Assembly (NCBI GenBank): GCA_000149265.1
Contig: CH003423.1
Span: 789,221 to 853,220, forward strand
Reading direction: 5' to 3'
DNA from: Ciona savignyi
Taxonomy: Eukaryota > Chordata > Ascidiacea > Phlebobranchia > Cionidae
DNA: 64,000 nucleotides
Under the pieces are notes generated by a model. It searched no databases and had not been told where the DNA came from. It was given only the letters and a program-made list of their open reading frames with translations. Shown piece after piece: positions 1 through 12,341 of this stretch; the first letter of the stretch is position 1; each line of letters begins with the position of its first letter. The position numbers and the translations under genes are program-made.

Positions 1-586
1 GATAATTGATATCCTATTTCCCACCAGTCTAGAGTTGCATAATCTACACAATATTACAGTTTACACTAAACCAAACGTGTTTAAAATTATTCATTTGTAA
101 TTTAAGTGTTTAGTAGTAATAAAGTATTATAAAATGAACTATTAACAGCCATTTCCAAAATTATTAATGCTGCTTATTTAAAGGATTTTCTTTTTTAAGT
201 TTGCTTAGTGATTCTGTTGCTTAGAATTGTTAAACATTAACCTGTAAAGTAAACACTGATTGAGTTCTACAGTTCAAACATATGACTTGCAATGCTTGGT
301 AAACTAAAGCATTAAAATTTGTATGTAATAAAAAAATCAAATTAAAAAATTGGATGGCAATGCTCAATGGCCAACTTGTTAAATGATATATTGCTGTTGA
401 CTTAATCTCAACTTATTAGCTTAAAAAAAATCACATATGGCAAAATATGATTGGCATTAAATCAGTTTTCATAAACAATGCAAATTAAAAAAAAAGCCTG
501 TGATATTTGAATTTTATCTAAATGATTTAATTAATACTACCATATACACAAGATTTAATAGGCCTAGGCTACATATTTTAACTTAC

Positions 587-1889
587 TTGTTAAAAGGTGC
601 AGATAAAGTTATTTCCAAAGGCGATCCAAATACTTTGTGCTTGTCTCCAAGATTGTGAATGAGAACAGTCTCCCCATAACTTACTTTCTTGATGGTCAAA
701 TCTTTTGAATCCAGGGTCTTCAAACAATTAATTATGCATAAATTATCCCATCAACAACAACCTATATTCCGGTACTTATACATATATATATTTATATATG
801 CAAAAAGTATAAAATAGGATATTAATGTTTAGGATAGGATAGGATAGGACCCCTCGCGCCCACCGTCGGGTTACCGGAGCTATTACAGTGTGTTGTATAT
901 GATAGACACATTCCTTCAATTTGGTAGAACACATTAATCCGCTGGGTCCAAGCAATGTCCGTAAAGTGCCTTACCCAAGAACATAACTGACTATCTAGCG
1001 CACTGTCAAACTAGCCCACCAGACTAATCGGTTAACAAGCAACAGAGGAACACCCAGATAGAATGTTCAGAACAATAATTGATGTTATAACATTATTGAT
1101 AGCTGGTCCAGTGTCCTATATGAAAAAGTAGTTGGGCCAAATAAAAGGTACTTTCACAATACATCAACAATAATTTACACTCAACCTTAATCAACCGCAT
1201 GGTTTCTAGATGTCTCCTTGTTAAACTTCAATTTAATTTATTTTCCTATTGTTATTATTTTGTTGAGACTGTGCGTTTAACAAATAAATATGATTGATTG
1301 ATTAATTAATCTAAAATCTTTTCTCAGATTAATATGAAAAGTATGGTAATAGCATGTGCAAGAACTATTAGATAACAGACACTTTTTTTTATAAAAACAT
1401 CCTGTTTTTGTCATTTTTGGATCAAAAACACCACTTTTCATCATTTTGAAGGAAAAAAATATTGAATTACAGCTTAATTTGTAGCCTATACACTGTTGGT
1501 TTTTTTGGCATGCACAATTTCAAGTTCTAGTTGCTAAAAATAACATGCTTCTTATATCCTACCCTAACTCTAACATTACACCTTAAAAATCTTTTTTCAT
1601 TTTCCAAATTTTAGATTTCCCATTTCAGAAACATAGCCAAATAAAGTATATAATGTTAGAGTAAGGATATGATATAAGACCAGATCATATATAGCTATTA
1701 GTTATACTAAAAATAGTGAATTAAAGTTATACTTACGATAGATGAAACGCCATCTTGTAAAACATTAAAGGAAAGTTCAACCGTGCCATAAACGATCTTC
1801 TTCTCGAAATCTACCGTCCAGTCAATGTTGATGTGCTGTATCTTAGCAGCAGTTGGATCACAAAATGACGTAGGGTCGTACTTTCCCAT
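587..1889 (-). CDS. LTA4H: Leukotriene A4 hydrolase / aminopeptidase, N-terminal part (runs off the left edge)
   Basis: Two coding exons on the minus strand: exon 1 1889-1737 (51 codons, starts MGKYDPTSFC, donor GTAAGT) and exon 2 717-587 (acceptor at 719-718, donor GTAAGT at 586-581). Phases join cleanly (phase 0). The peptides HINIDWTVDFEKKIVYGTVE, then LDSKDLTIKKV and VFGSPLEITL, match the N-terminal beta-sheet domain of LTA4H (human: SVDF..., LDTKDLTIEKV, KGSPMEISLP). In this M1 family the enzyme hydrolyses leukotriene A4 to B4 and trims peptides with a zinc centre (HEXXH-18-E); that catalytic domain lies outside the window, so activity cannot be judged here. The next exon would be left of position 1. 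Intron 1 (718-1736) holds a SINE copy and an inverted repeat. The gene is head-to-head with NOP14. The start is the only Met before the conserved block. Confidence 0.93.
834..1040 (-). repeat. SINE family 1 copy (tRNA-derived) in LTA4H intron 1
   Basis: Begins with repeated GGATA at the left, then shows the family's shared blocks: CCCACCGTCGGGTTACCGG, AGCTATTACAGTGTGTTGTAT, and the 'AGTGCCTTACCCAAG' segment. The tRNA-like head lies at the right end, so the copy is on the minus strand. Confidence 0.75.
1551..1678. repeat. Short inverted-repeat element in LTA4H intron 1
   Basis: Arms of about 30 nt at 1551-1580 (CTTATATCCTACCCTAACTC...) and 1649-1678 (complement, a few mismatches) enclose about 68 nt. 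Looks like a small MITE or a folded-back relic; no clear target duplication was found. Confidence 0.5.
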
Positions 1890-2459
1890 TTTGTTTGTTC
1901 TTTTATTTCAAGCAAAAACGACAACAGTTGCTCGTAAATTTAAAAAAACCTTTAATAGAAGTTTTGGATTCGGGTATTTCCCAGAATTAAGATAGGACAA
2001 CATGTTCAATCATATACAACACACTACAATTGAAACCCGACAGTTGGCCTATGTAATCTGACGATTGACGCTGTAATAACTCTTCTGTGTTTTCCAATCC
2101 ATTTGAATCAAAAAAGATGAATAGAATATAAAATTCATGTTTTATCTCCGCTGGTAAAAAATGAAATGTCGTTATCACACGCGCAATTATTAGATTACAT
2201 CTCGCCGATCGTCGGGTTACTGGAGCTATTGCAGTATGTTGAATATTAAGATGTTTAGGTGGTTTTATAGTAATCAGTTCGAATCCCTAAAACAAATAAG
2301 GCCTATGGTATTTTATTTTGTTAAAATGTCATTCACTAAATAGATTTTTCAACATACATTAGTTTCTCGGGTTAAAGTATTGGTACTGAATATTGTACAC
2401 GTTGGGAATAGTGTATATTATTCGGGTTATTTTTCCACACTTTCCGTTGAGTTAATGCA
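1890..2459. promoter_or_regulatory. Shared divergent promoter interval LTA4H / NOP14
   Basis: The 570 bp between the two start codons must hold both 5' UTRs and both promoters if each gene starts here. No TATA box is obvious close to either ATG. A short fragment of SINE family 1 sits inside at about 2193-2245. Bidirectional use is inferred from layout only. Confidence 0.5.
2193..2245 (-). repeat. SINE family 1 fragment
   Basis: Carries the block CGTCGGGTTACTGGAGC followed by TATTGCAGTATGTTG, shared with the longer family-1 copies. Only the central part survives. Confidence 0.55.
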
Positions 2460-5400
2460 ATGGCAAAACACAAGAAAGGTATATCTGATAGAGTAAGAAA
2501 ATCTAAACAGCACAAGAAAAGTTTAACAGGCCTGGAAAGAGTAAAAAACAACCCTTTCGAAATTAAAATAAACAAACAAAAGCACACTATTCTAGGACGA
2601 AAAACCAAAAATGATCGTGGTTTACCTGGTGTTTCAAGATCTAAAGCTAATAAAAAGGTATACTATTTCAAAGGCTTGATCTGTGGATGGGATTTAACAT
2701 TTTAAGAGCAGGTTCTCTTTTGTATCATTTACTAACAACAGCTAAAATGTCTAATGTCTGTAAAAAAGCAAGAATCGGATCGGTGATTATCCTGACTTCA
2801 AAGAACGGGTTCGACCGAACCCATGGAACCTTTTGAATCAATGTTTAGCAGAGTTACAGTTAGTTGTGCTAGTTTAATGTGCAAGTTTTCTTTAATCCAT
2901 TTAAAAGTGCTGCCCCTGTGCAGTGAAGGCTGGTACCTTTGAAACAATGTAATATACGGATATTGTATAAGTAAAATCTTATCTGAAAAATCTGAAAAAA
3001 TCATATCTGAAAAACAATTCTTATTTAGTAGAATGTCGAACAAAACCCTAAACGAAATTAATTTTTCAGAGGAAAGAAACCCTTTTAACTGAATACAGCC
3101 ATCGGAATAAAACAAATCAGTTTCGAGATGCGAGAATTGGAGTCAATGATGAGCAAATGACTGTGGAAGAGAAGATGCTTCATAGATTCTCACTTGAGAG
3201 GAAGAAAAAACATGAAAAGATGGCACAGTTCAAGTAAGTTTTGTGGCAATCCAGTGCTTTTTAAAGGTGATTTGATTTATTTATTGCGCTTACCTTTTAA
3301 AACTATATTTTTCATTGTCAACACAAAGTCTATTAACTGTGTCTTATTCTTACTAATAAATATAAAATGATACGTTTAAAAGGAGGGATTATATATTTAC
3401 AAATACAAAATTCCAACATACCGATACACTTAATTTTTAAGTTCTATACATATTTAATACTTATTGTCTATTATGATGTTTGGTTGATGAATACCATTTT
3501 GTAAGTTTAGAATTACCACATTCAGATTTAGTTTAAATCCATGGTCCACAGTTTAAACGATGATGAAGAACTGACACATTTGGGGCGGTCGCTTTCTACA
3601 ATGAATAAGTTCGATGATTTTGAAGAAAGTGATAACGAAGATGGACCTGGTGGAACCATCTCAGGTAAAAGCAGTGTTTTTATATGTTTAACCCTTGAGA
3701 AAAGTGAGATGAACAAATTTGGCTTTTCCGACTTATGCCACTTTGAAAAATCACCGAGATTTCTTGGCCAAACGGCAAAATTTGGTCTCACTAGAAAGCT
3801 GTATGATAGATCTTCCAAAAAGTGTATTTTATATGTTTAATTTTGTAATGGAAGAAATAAAAAGATCCTAAATGGGAAAATAAAGGAATTTATCTAAAGA
3901 GGTTCAAAAATCTAGGTTACAGAAATACTTATCAGTACCTGAAAGTTTTAAAAGATGACTGTCTTCCGTGAAATAGTCTTTTCTACAATTTATAACCTGA
4001 TTACCTGATAATGAATTTCCATTGATGAATTCCAGAGAACTGTCAACTGGCACTTTTTAAATTTCGTTTTTTTCAGCTTATTAATATGGGTAGATGACAT
4101 TATTGTGAAAAGTTTACTGGATATATAATCACTCTTTGTACGTACATGTGGTGTATGTAATCAGTTTAAACTGGATTGATTTTTCTCATGTTTCTATTTG
4201 TGTATTGAAATAATATTAATACCATACACTATTCACTACTAGGAGAATATGTTGAAAATGCTCATTTTGGTGGTGGAATATTCACCAAGAAGACATCGGA
4301 GACAAATAATGATGAGATGAATAAAACAAGGAAAGAAGTTATCGAAGATATTATCGCAAAATCAAAGCTGGCAAAAGTAATTTTTTTTATGTTGCCTTTT
4401 AATAATATTTTGTTATTTTTCCACTAAATGGATTTTTGTGATTTAAAGGAAGCAATAATTCTGACTAGATATTAATGAAAAGTAAAATATTTTTTTAGGT
4501 ATTTTAGAACAGTATTTTATATGTGTTTTTAACCATTTTGTCCTTTTGAGTGCTTTTCCCATCATCTAACATATAAAGTATCTTGAATGTAACAATTGAT
4601 ATTTTTCTTATCCACAGTATGAAAAAAAAGCAGCCAAGGAAAAATCTGACGAACTACGGGATAAATTAGACGATGCTTGGGGTGATTTTCAGAAACTCAT
4701 TAAACCATCTGTACGGACTTCAAACGGTAATTAAATTTCTCTATATGGATTAACAAAATGGTATTTAAAAATTAATAAGAAGTTTTAATTTCTGTCGTTT
4801 TATTTCAGTTTTAAGGAATTTAAAATATCCGTTTTTGTTGAATATTTATTTTTATTTTATTATGTATATTTTTCCCTAATATATTTCACCCCATTTCACC
4901 TAAATTACAATGCTATTACCAGATTACTTTTTTAATTATTCATCAACAAAATAATACCTATATAAGATGAAATTTCTATTATTTCAGAGCTATGATGTAG
5001 CCATATATAATTTTCACAATGTGTACAAGTTTTCAAATTAATTATTCCTGCAGACAAGGAGAGTGCTAGAGAGAAGTCGGGACCAGACGATTATGATTTG
5101 GCTGTCAAGCAAATGCTGTTTGACCGGAAAGCTGCTCCGTCAGAGAAGTAGGTTTCATATTTTAAATGTTAGTACTACTATCAGCTCAAGCTATGCGTCT
5201 TTTTTATGAACGCCAACAAGCGAGATTGGCAGTGCATGAACAAATATTGTTTTTTTCTTGAGCAATTTACCCTTGGCTATCAGTGAGAGGCCCTTAATTC
5301 AAGCATGCTAATTTTATTTCTTATTATTACACGTGAATCTTCCATAGTTTCCTTAAACAATTTGCCGCTTGTGATGTTGATTGAAACAAATTTAAGATGC

Positions 5401-8400
5401 GGATCTAAGGTATTGTTAACGCTTTTAACGGCTGAAAATTACATAAGTAGAAAAGTATATGGCCGATTTTGATCAGCGAGATGGCGCTGGAGAGAGACCT
5501 GAAAAACAGCCGTCAGTTAAAGGGTTAAGATGCGAATCTAAGGTAATGTTGACATATGTAACCGGGTTGTTTTCTTACGCAGGCAGAAAACTGAAGAGCA
5601 GCTGCGCGAGGAGCAGCAGGCTTTGCTCCGGAAACAGGAAGAGGAGCGACTCTCCAGGATGCAAATGGCAGAAGGGGACGGGAAGAAGCAAAGAAAGCAT
5701 CAGTCGGCTGATGCTTTGGAGGATGAGTAAGTTTAAAATAAGAATGGAATGAAGAATGTTCTTTCAATGTCCGTGTGTGTTCCTGTTATGTGCCAAAATA
5801 ATGGCTTCATATCTACTTTCTGTTGTTTAAAATAATTGTTTTACAGCGCATCCAACTAAATTTGTACATCCATTTAAAGTTCTGTATAATGTTGGGTAAT
5901 GTGTTTATATTGTCTATGTGTTTATATTGTCTATAGAGACTTTTGTAATTAAACTCTAAACTAAATATTTAGAGTGAATCAAGAGGTCTGTATTGTGTCT
6001 TATAAAGGCGGTATTGTATCTTTAAGAGTGTAGTGTATAAGTTTATGTACATATGGGTTGTGTGTCTCTATTCCCATTCTATTCTTCATTGATAAAATTG
6101 ACGACATGATCATATGGCAGTGCAGACGATTGTTAATGGTATATTTTTCAATCAAGTCATTGCTTAAATTTGTTTTCAGTTATGTTCGTGAGCCAGTTGA
6201 ACACGTGGAGCCTTTATCTTTTAATTTTGATGACGAGGATCAAGAAATAGAAGATGACAATGAACAAAAAGAGGTGACGTTTTAAAGAGGCATTTTGTTT
6301 ATATAGTTTTGCATTATTAAATGTTACAGAACAGTTTACAATTTCTGATATTTTTCTGTAAAATTACTTAAAAATGTGATTTTATTTTAATAAAATAATT
6401 TTTTTGATTTGATTTCCTCCAGGATGAAGATGCAATTGATGAGGAGGAGGATCTTCCGGAGGACCAAGTCGAATCGGAGCTTGGAGATCTTGGTATCGTG
6501 GATGACGGAGAAGATTCTGAGGAAGAAAATGATGCAGATCAATCCGACGAGTTCTTGGATATCGATTCCGGTAATGAAGAGGATGTTGGAAGTCTGGAGG
6601 ATCAACCGGATGCGGTGCAAGATTCACCGGAAGAGGATGATGGAAAGAACGAAGTGAAAGTGACGAACAAATGTGAGTGACTGCATTAACAACTCATCAA
6701 TATTCCTTTTGTCTGTGTTTAAATTAGTGGAAAATTGTTTTAAATATGACTTATGATGCATCTTTGATAAAACCATGTTTTTAATGTTGTTTTTTGTTAA
6801 AGTTCTTTTGATTTTTATATCCAATTTCAATTTTTGATTCCACCCAAATAATTTTGCTAGTCCCTGCATCTTATTCGGAGTTCTCCGCTCTTGTATCCTC
6901 TTCTGATCTCTCTGCATCCGATGTGGTCTCTGATCTTCGGAAGAGGTTTGCTCCCAGCATTGGGAAGGGAAACAAAGCAAAGATGATCGAGTTGTTCGCT
7001 TACATATGGCAACATTGCTGCACCGTAGCCGTTCCCACACCAAATTTCACTGTCATAAACACCTTGATAAGGTAAGCTATTGATCATTTATTTTTCAATT
7101 TACAGTATTGCGTGATTGTTCGAACTTTTGTGGTGCAGCGATACAGATCTGTAAATTGTAAGTTGTTGTGCTGTAGCATAATTGTACAAGTGAATGAAAG
7201 GAACATGATAGTCATTTTAGTGTTCTTTTTCATTTGAGTTTTTGATAATGTCATGTCATACAACTTAGCTCGAAAGTGCTTGTTAAGGCATGTATATTGT
7301 ATGTCACATTAGCCCAATTAGTTCATTATAGTTTTTAATAGTGGCTGATTGATAATCTCATACACAACCCTTGTGGTGGGTGGACACAATATGTAAAAAA
7401 ACTATTAGCGCTTCAAGATAGTTTGGATTAAATATAAAAATTTCCAGTCATGCCTATGAACTGTGCGTTCTAAACCCGGAAAACTGCTGTGAGTGTGTAA
7501 AGGAGCGCTTAAAGAGGTCGTATTACTCCTGTGTTCAGTCCTCTCGCACCATCCTGCCTTCGTTTGAAATTGTGAGTTCTGTTTTAAAAAAACTTTTAAC
7601 CAGTTGCTCTAGAACTGTCTAGCTGGGCCTCGAGAGGCGAGCACAAATGCATTATCGCTTTTCTGGCGAAATTCTGGCTCATAGTTGTAAAGTCATAATT
7701 CCTAAGAATTATTAATTATATTTTCTTTTTAATAATTTAAGCTAGTTATATTCGCAATGTATTTGATATTCATGTATATTTTATAAGTCTTGGGGATTTA
7801 TATGTATAGCACTGTTGTCCGAATTCACGTGATTTTTTTTACTTTCACAGCTGATTCAGTTCAAGTTAATAAAGTTATTATATTCAACAAGTGACTTCAC
7901 TCACCCAGTAGTTACCCCTGCTCTGTTGTTCATGTCCCACCTACTAGACTCATGCAAAATATTGACTTTAAGGTAAGTCTGTAGCTTTGCCCCCAAATGT
8001 ATTTATACTGTCAGCGACTGGTCATTCTATAGCTCATTTAGGCCTGGTGTTTAAAGGTTGTCTTTTATGTGGATTGGATGCTATTGTTTAGCCAGGGGAA
8101 CGAAAATGACTGGTGGTATAATAATGCTGGCAATTGTTGGGTTACCTCAGGCCAACAGTCTTTACACACTGCTACAGTTTTTCATTCACCATTTACACCA
8201 CTGGGTTCAGGCAAAGTCTGCAAATTCGTGTGATGTAACAGATTCTACTTCACTGTTATGATCTTTCTCTGTTGTAACTGTTGTATGCTGGGAATACTGT
8301 GTAATAACGCCTTCTTAGTATTCAGGGGATAATCTGACAATCTCCTTTGTGATAACTCTACCAGCTTTTCCCATTTATAGTTATACGTGTGAGTTTGAAT

Positions 8401-11008
8401 ATATAATCTAACCCTGTGCTCACACGGAATATTGTTACCATTACAGAGATGTTGCCAAAGGTTTATTTATCTGCACCACGGCTTATGAATACGTTTGCTT
8501 TTCCAAAAGATATATCCCGGAGTGTCTTAACTTCCTGACAACTGTTTTATCCATGGCAGTGCCGAACAAGCAACACAAAACAGGTTTCTACCTTAGAATA
8601 ACAATCCTGCTAAACAAAATGTTGCTAAAATGCTTTGATTTGGATGTTTCTATTGATTTGAATAATGATTCTAATTTCTCAATGACAGTTTAGTCAGACT
8701 CTTAGATCGAATATTTTTCTGCCGCTTAATAAGATTATTTGTTAAATGTAGAATTTATTATAAGGGGTGGAACAAAAATTACAGCAATGTCTCCTTCATA
8801 TTTAACATACTGCAATATATTCAGTAATCCATGTGAGCATAAGGTAATCTTGAAGATTGGTGATTTTATAAATCATCTAGCATTTTCCAACTCCAAAGAT
8901 AGTATCCGGTCTTTTTTTTATCATACGTAACCACAAAACTAGACTAAAATAGACCCATATTGATGCTTTGATCAAGTTTTATTTTTATCAATTTTTCAGA
9001 CTTGCCAACGGTTGCTTCTACTCGAGTAAACACTCAAAATTTTGATCTTCTCGTAATAAAGGAAAAGAAAAAATATAATATAGATGAATTAAAACCTGAT
9101 CTTACGACGGTAATGGATGAACATAATGATATTCAAAACACAGATCTTTTAAGGTATGTTCAGTATATTTGTTAAAAAAAAGTACATCTACATAGCTAAT
9201 TCCCGACTTGATACATCGCCAAGTGGTACTTGATTGTCGTGCTTCGTGTTAGGACCTGACTTGCTGCATTATCAAATTAACTATGGGAACATGTATGCTG
9301 TTGCGTGTGATTTCAACTCAAGTTGTTTATAATAAAATGGTCTGCCCCTTCATGGATAAAATCTCGTTCACCACCCGTTATATCATCTGAAATGAAATGT
9401 TCATACACAATTGCACTATTGTTCAGGATATAACGACACTTGTCTTTAATTGGCATTATACTTATTATAGAAATATGATATATATGATAGTAAGGTGCAT
9501 CTTCAAAATATTTTAGTCGTTACATAAACCATACAGTATGATGATAGACTGTGTATAAAAGTTTTCTATTTTACCGTACTGCATGTAACAGATGTCAACT
9601 CGTTGCAACTGCTGTTCGACTCACGGAAATGTTCGCTACCTTGTGTTCCGATGTCCCTGCGTTTGATGAGCTGTTCAGTCAAATTCAAAGGACTTGTCAA
9701 TCGTTGAAAACCAGTCTTAAGAAGTCCAATCCGGTTTTGGCGAAATTAATAGAAGGTGTCCTTCACACCGTGCAATCACATTGTGGAAAGCAAAGAAGTC
9801 ATATATCTTTCGGCGAGCGCAAACCTAAGCCTTTGCGACTGTTTGATCCGAAAATCGACGACGTGTAAGTCTAGAATGCTGACAAACATAGCTAAAATTT
9901 TTATTTTTTATTATAAATTGTTTATAATATAAAAAGTGGGCATTTCAATCAACATCATATATTTTGACACACCCACAAAGAATTGACAACTTATATGGTT
10001 ACGACTTTTTTTCAGTGGGGATCCATTGCGAAAGAAGTCGAAACAAACAAATGCTCTGAAACGCGAACGTGATCGTCTTCTCCATCAACGGAAAAGAGAG
10101 ATGAAGGGAGCAATCCGTGAAGTCCGGAAGGATTCGAGGTTTATAGCCAGGCATCAACAGAAAGAACAAGAAGCAATGTGAGTACTAAGTATTAATGCCG
10201 TGGTAGATGCCAAACGTTTCGATTGTGGCTTCAATCATCATCATTATATACTGATGATATTTTAAGCTACAATTGTAGCGTACGTGCATGTGTAATGCGT
10301 TAACACACAAATGTCTTATTTTATGTTCAATCCAATCGGTGGGATCAGTGGTCGGCAACCTTTTGAATGCACTGTTTCAGTTTAATAATAATATAATTAT
10401 GAAAGCAAATTTGGGTGCCGACCATTGTTATGTTAATTTGAATATAAGTAGTTAAGACTAATTTTCATTTTTTAGGAGTTTTAAAACTGTAGTGTTGGTG
10501 CAGTTTGCACATTATAGTGTTTTGCGTGCGCGTCAAAAATCACGCGGCGTGCCATGACAAAGCCTCTCGTGCCAGGGGTTGCTGACCCTTGGGTTAGATC
10601 ACCCGTAGCTTGAGCACACAGTGGTTCTATTCCAGTTTTGTTAAAAAAATGGCAATATTTGCACGACAATTAACCCGATGCTATTTACTAGGTATTCTTT
10701 GCGTTTTATTGCTCACCCTGCGTTTTCCTATCACCTATAATAAACCTCAGAATCAGAAATTATCCTATTATCAATACTTACTAACTTATTCATATATGCT
10801 TAAATAATGAATGTATAGTGCATAACTTTCTTGGCGCGTTTTAATTTTGATACTCTTCGAATTTTTAAATGACGAATTACTGATTGTTTAATACTTTTTC
10901 AGGGACAAGGAAAGAGAAGCTAAAGTCAAAAGAATCTACGGACTGCTTTCAAATCAAGAAGGAGATGTTAAGCGTATCAAGAGGAAAAAATACCAACTTC
11001 AGATCTAA
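2460..11008 (+). CDS. NOP14: NOP14 nucleolar protein, small-subunit processome component (17 exons, complete)
   Basis: Exons: 2460-2657, 3070-3233, 3552-3664, 4243-4376, 4618-4726, 5054-5147, 5583-5726, 6180-6273, 6423-6672, 6861-7071, 7448-7571, 7851-7972, 8447-8583, 9000-9153, 9592-9864, 10016-10177, 10903-11008 (stop TAA). All introns are GT-AG and all phases join, giving 2589 nt = 862 residues; human NOP14 is about 857. Diagnostic peptides: NPFEIKINKQKHTILGRKTK and GLPGVSRSKA near the N-terminus, NLNDDEELTHLG in exon 3, GNKAKMIELF in exon 10, KPLRLFDPKIDDV at the end of exon 15, KREMKGAIREVRKDSRFIAR in exon 16. Exons 8-9 encode a long Asp/Glu-rich segment and exons 16-17 a Lys/Arg-rich tail, both typical of the family. 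NOP14 works in the nucleolus in 18S rRNA maturation and 40S assembly (with NOP9/UTP partners in yeast). Start chosen as the first Met of the conserved basic N-terminus. Confidence 0.97.
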
Positions 11009-11084
11009 AATTGCATTCATACGTGTTTTTCAACCCGTGCTCAAATCCGCATTTCCGGTAAAACCTGCTCAGTACGAGTTAGAA

Positions 11085-11090
11085 AATAAA
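11085..11090 (+). terminator. Candidate poly(A) signal of NOP14
   Basis: AATAAA, 77 nt after the NOP14 stop codon; the first canonical signal downstream. Confidence 0.55.
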
Positions 11091-11156
11091 TTTTTACTCA
11101 ATGTAGTTATCGCTTAGTTTGTTTTGTCATTTGTTTGTGTTGTTTATTTAATATTA

Positions 11157-11290
11157 CGACCGGATAGCTCAGTTGGTTCGTCGGCGATATAGCGGCATCC
11201 GAAAGGTTGTAGGATCAAGATCTGCTGGCGGCCAGATGACTATGTTCTTAAACAAGGCGCTTTCAGACATCGCCTTAATGGGTTATAATG
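11157..11290 (+). repeat. SINE family 1 head with tRNA-like promoter
   Basis: Begins with a tRNA D-arm/A-box-like TAGCTCAGTTGGT, followed about 45 nt later by a degenerate B-box (GGATCAAGATC). The rest (GCCAGATGACTATGTTC, CAAGGCGCTTTCAGACATCG, AATGGGTT) is the SINE body seen in the other copies. A plain tRNA gene is excluded because no acceptor stem pairs and the body continues. Confidence 0.65.
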
Positions 11291-11904
11291 TAACTGAGTC
11301 GCGTAAGTTAATTTGAAGATTGGCAACTCTGTTATCCTGGGATAAGATATTTATGTTTATCCTAGGATATTCATGTGTATCCCAGTAAATATGTAAGCGC
11401 AAATGACGATTGCCTGTGTTATATGTTTCAGCGTTGATTATACTTTGTTGCGAAAATGAATAATTTTTAAGTTGTTTATTCGGAGAGCACCGACTATTAC
11501 CACGCATAACTTCAAACTCGCTTTAGGGTTAAGTTTCTAAACTACGGCAGCTTAATAACACCAGTGTCAATACATAAAATATCGAAGTTGGTACCTGAGT
11601 ACGCATAGCTCAGAGCCTTGTATAATAGCTCATTTAATAGAATAATATGTGTACGTAGGAATAATTTAGTTTGACGGGTCTATTCAAAATGTGTTGTAGT
11701 GTCCCCCAATTTAAATATGTTGGTGAGGGTACGTCGAATCAAGCCAATGCAGTTGATGTTGATTTTATTGCCTCGCAATACAGCTTGGTTCTAGTTGGGT
11801 CAGATTGCTAGATCACACGGCCATAGCCACGTCCAAGCGGGCTATCGGATATTCATAAAATATATACCCGTTGATGGTACATAGACAATTTATAGACTAG
11901 AGAG

Positions 11905-12060
11905 TGTCAACCACGTGTTTAACCACCACCATTTGTAAAACACATGTTGTATGCCATATATTCATGCTATACAGGGTCCCTAACCACATTTTGTATTTTA
12001 TACACTGAGTATGTAGTTTGTTTCTGCAAGCATAAACGCATGGGTCCCATAGTTATCAAA
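11905..12060. repeat. Dispersed repeat, copy 1 (second copy near 38.6 kb)
   Basis: Shares an ordered set of blocks with 38583-38720: ACCACCA..ATTTGTA, CATGTTGTATG, ACAGGGTCC.TAA, then TGTATT and CTG. No coding content. Family unknown. Confidence 0.45.
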
Positions 12061-12341
12061 CCAAACTTCTTCTCCATGTGCATAGATAAAAAAAGAACAA
12101 TCGTGTTAGATTTACGAACATTTCACCACAAATGTTTTAAATAAAAGCATTCTTTTAAGCGTTTTTCGTGGTTTTAGGGATTACTGGGTTTATTAGATAA
12201 GTTTCTACTGGGTTTACTACGTACGTTTCTGTTTTTACCTATGTGGGTTATGTTGTATAACAATTCTTAATGTTTTATTCTGATTAGTCAATTCCTTGTC
12301 TGATTTGTCGACTCCTTGTTGAAGATGTTTGTACGATATGG

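Noticed and set aside
3541-3840. Open frame starting at ATG 3541 (MVHSLNDDEEL)
   Set aside because: The ATG is intronic. Phase from the previous exon requires the acceptor CCACAG ending at 3551, which gives QF-NLNDDEEL as in NOP14; the part after 3664 is intron 3.
5393-5552. Direct repeat TAAGATGCG.ATCTAAGGTA at 5393 and 5525, possibly a duplicated exon
   Set aside because: Both lie in NOP14 intron 6, no frame is conserved, and the protein is complete without them.
11157-11230. Possible true tRNA gene
   Set aside because: A-box is good, but the B-box is degenerate, no acceptor stem pairs, and the SINE body follows directly.
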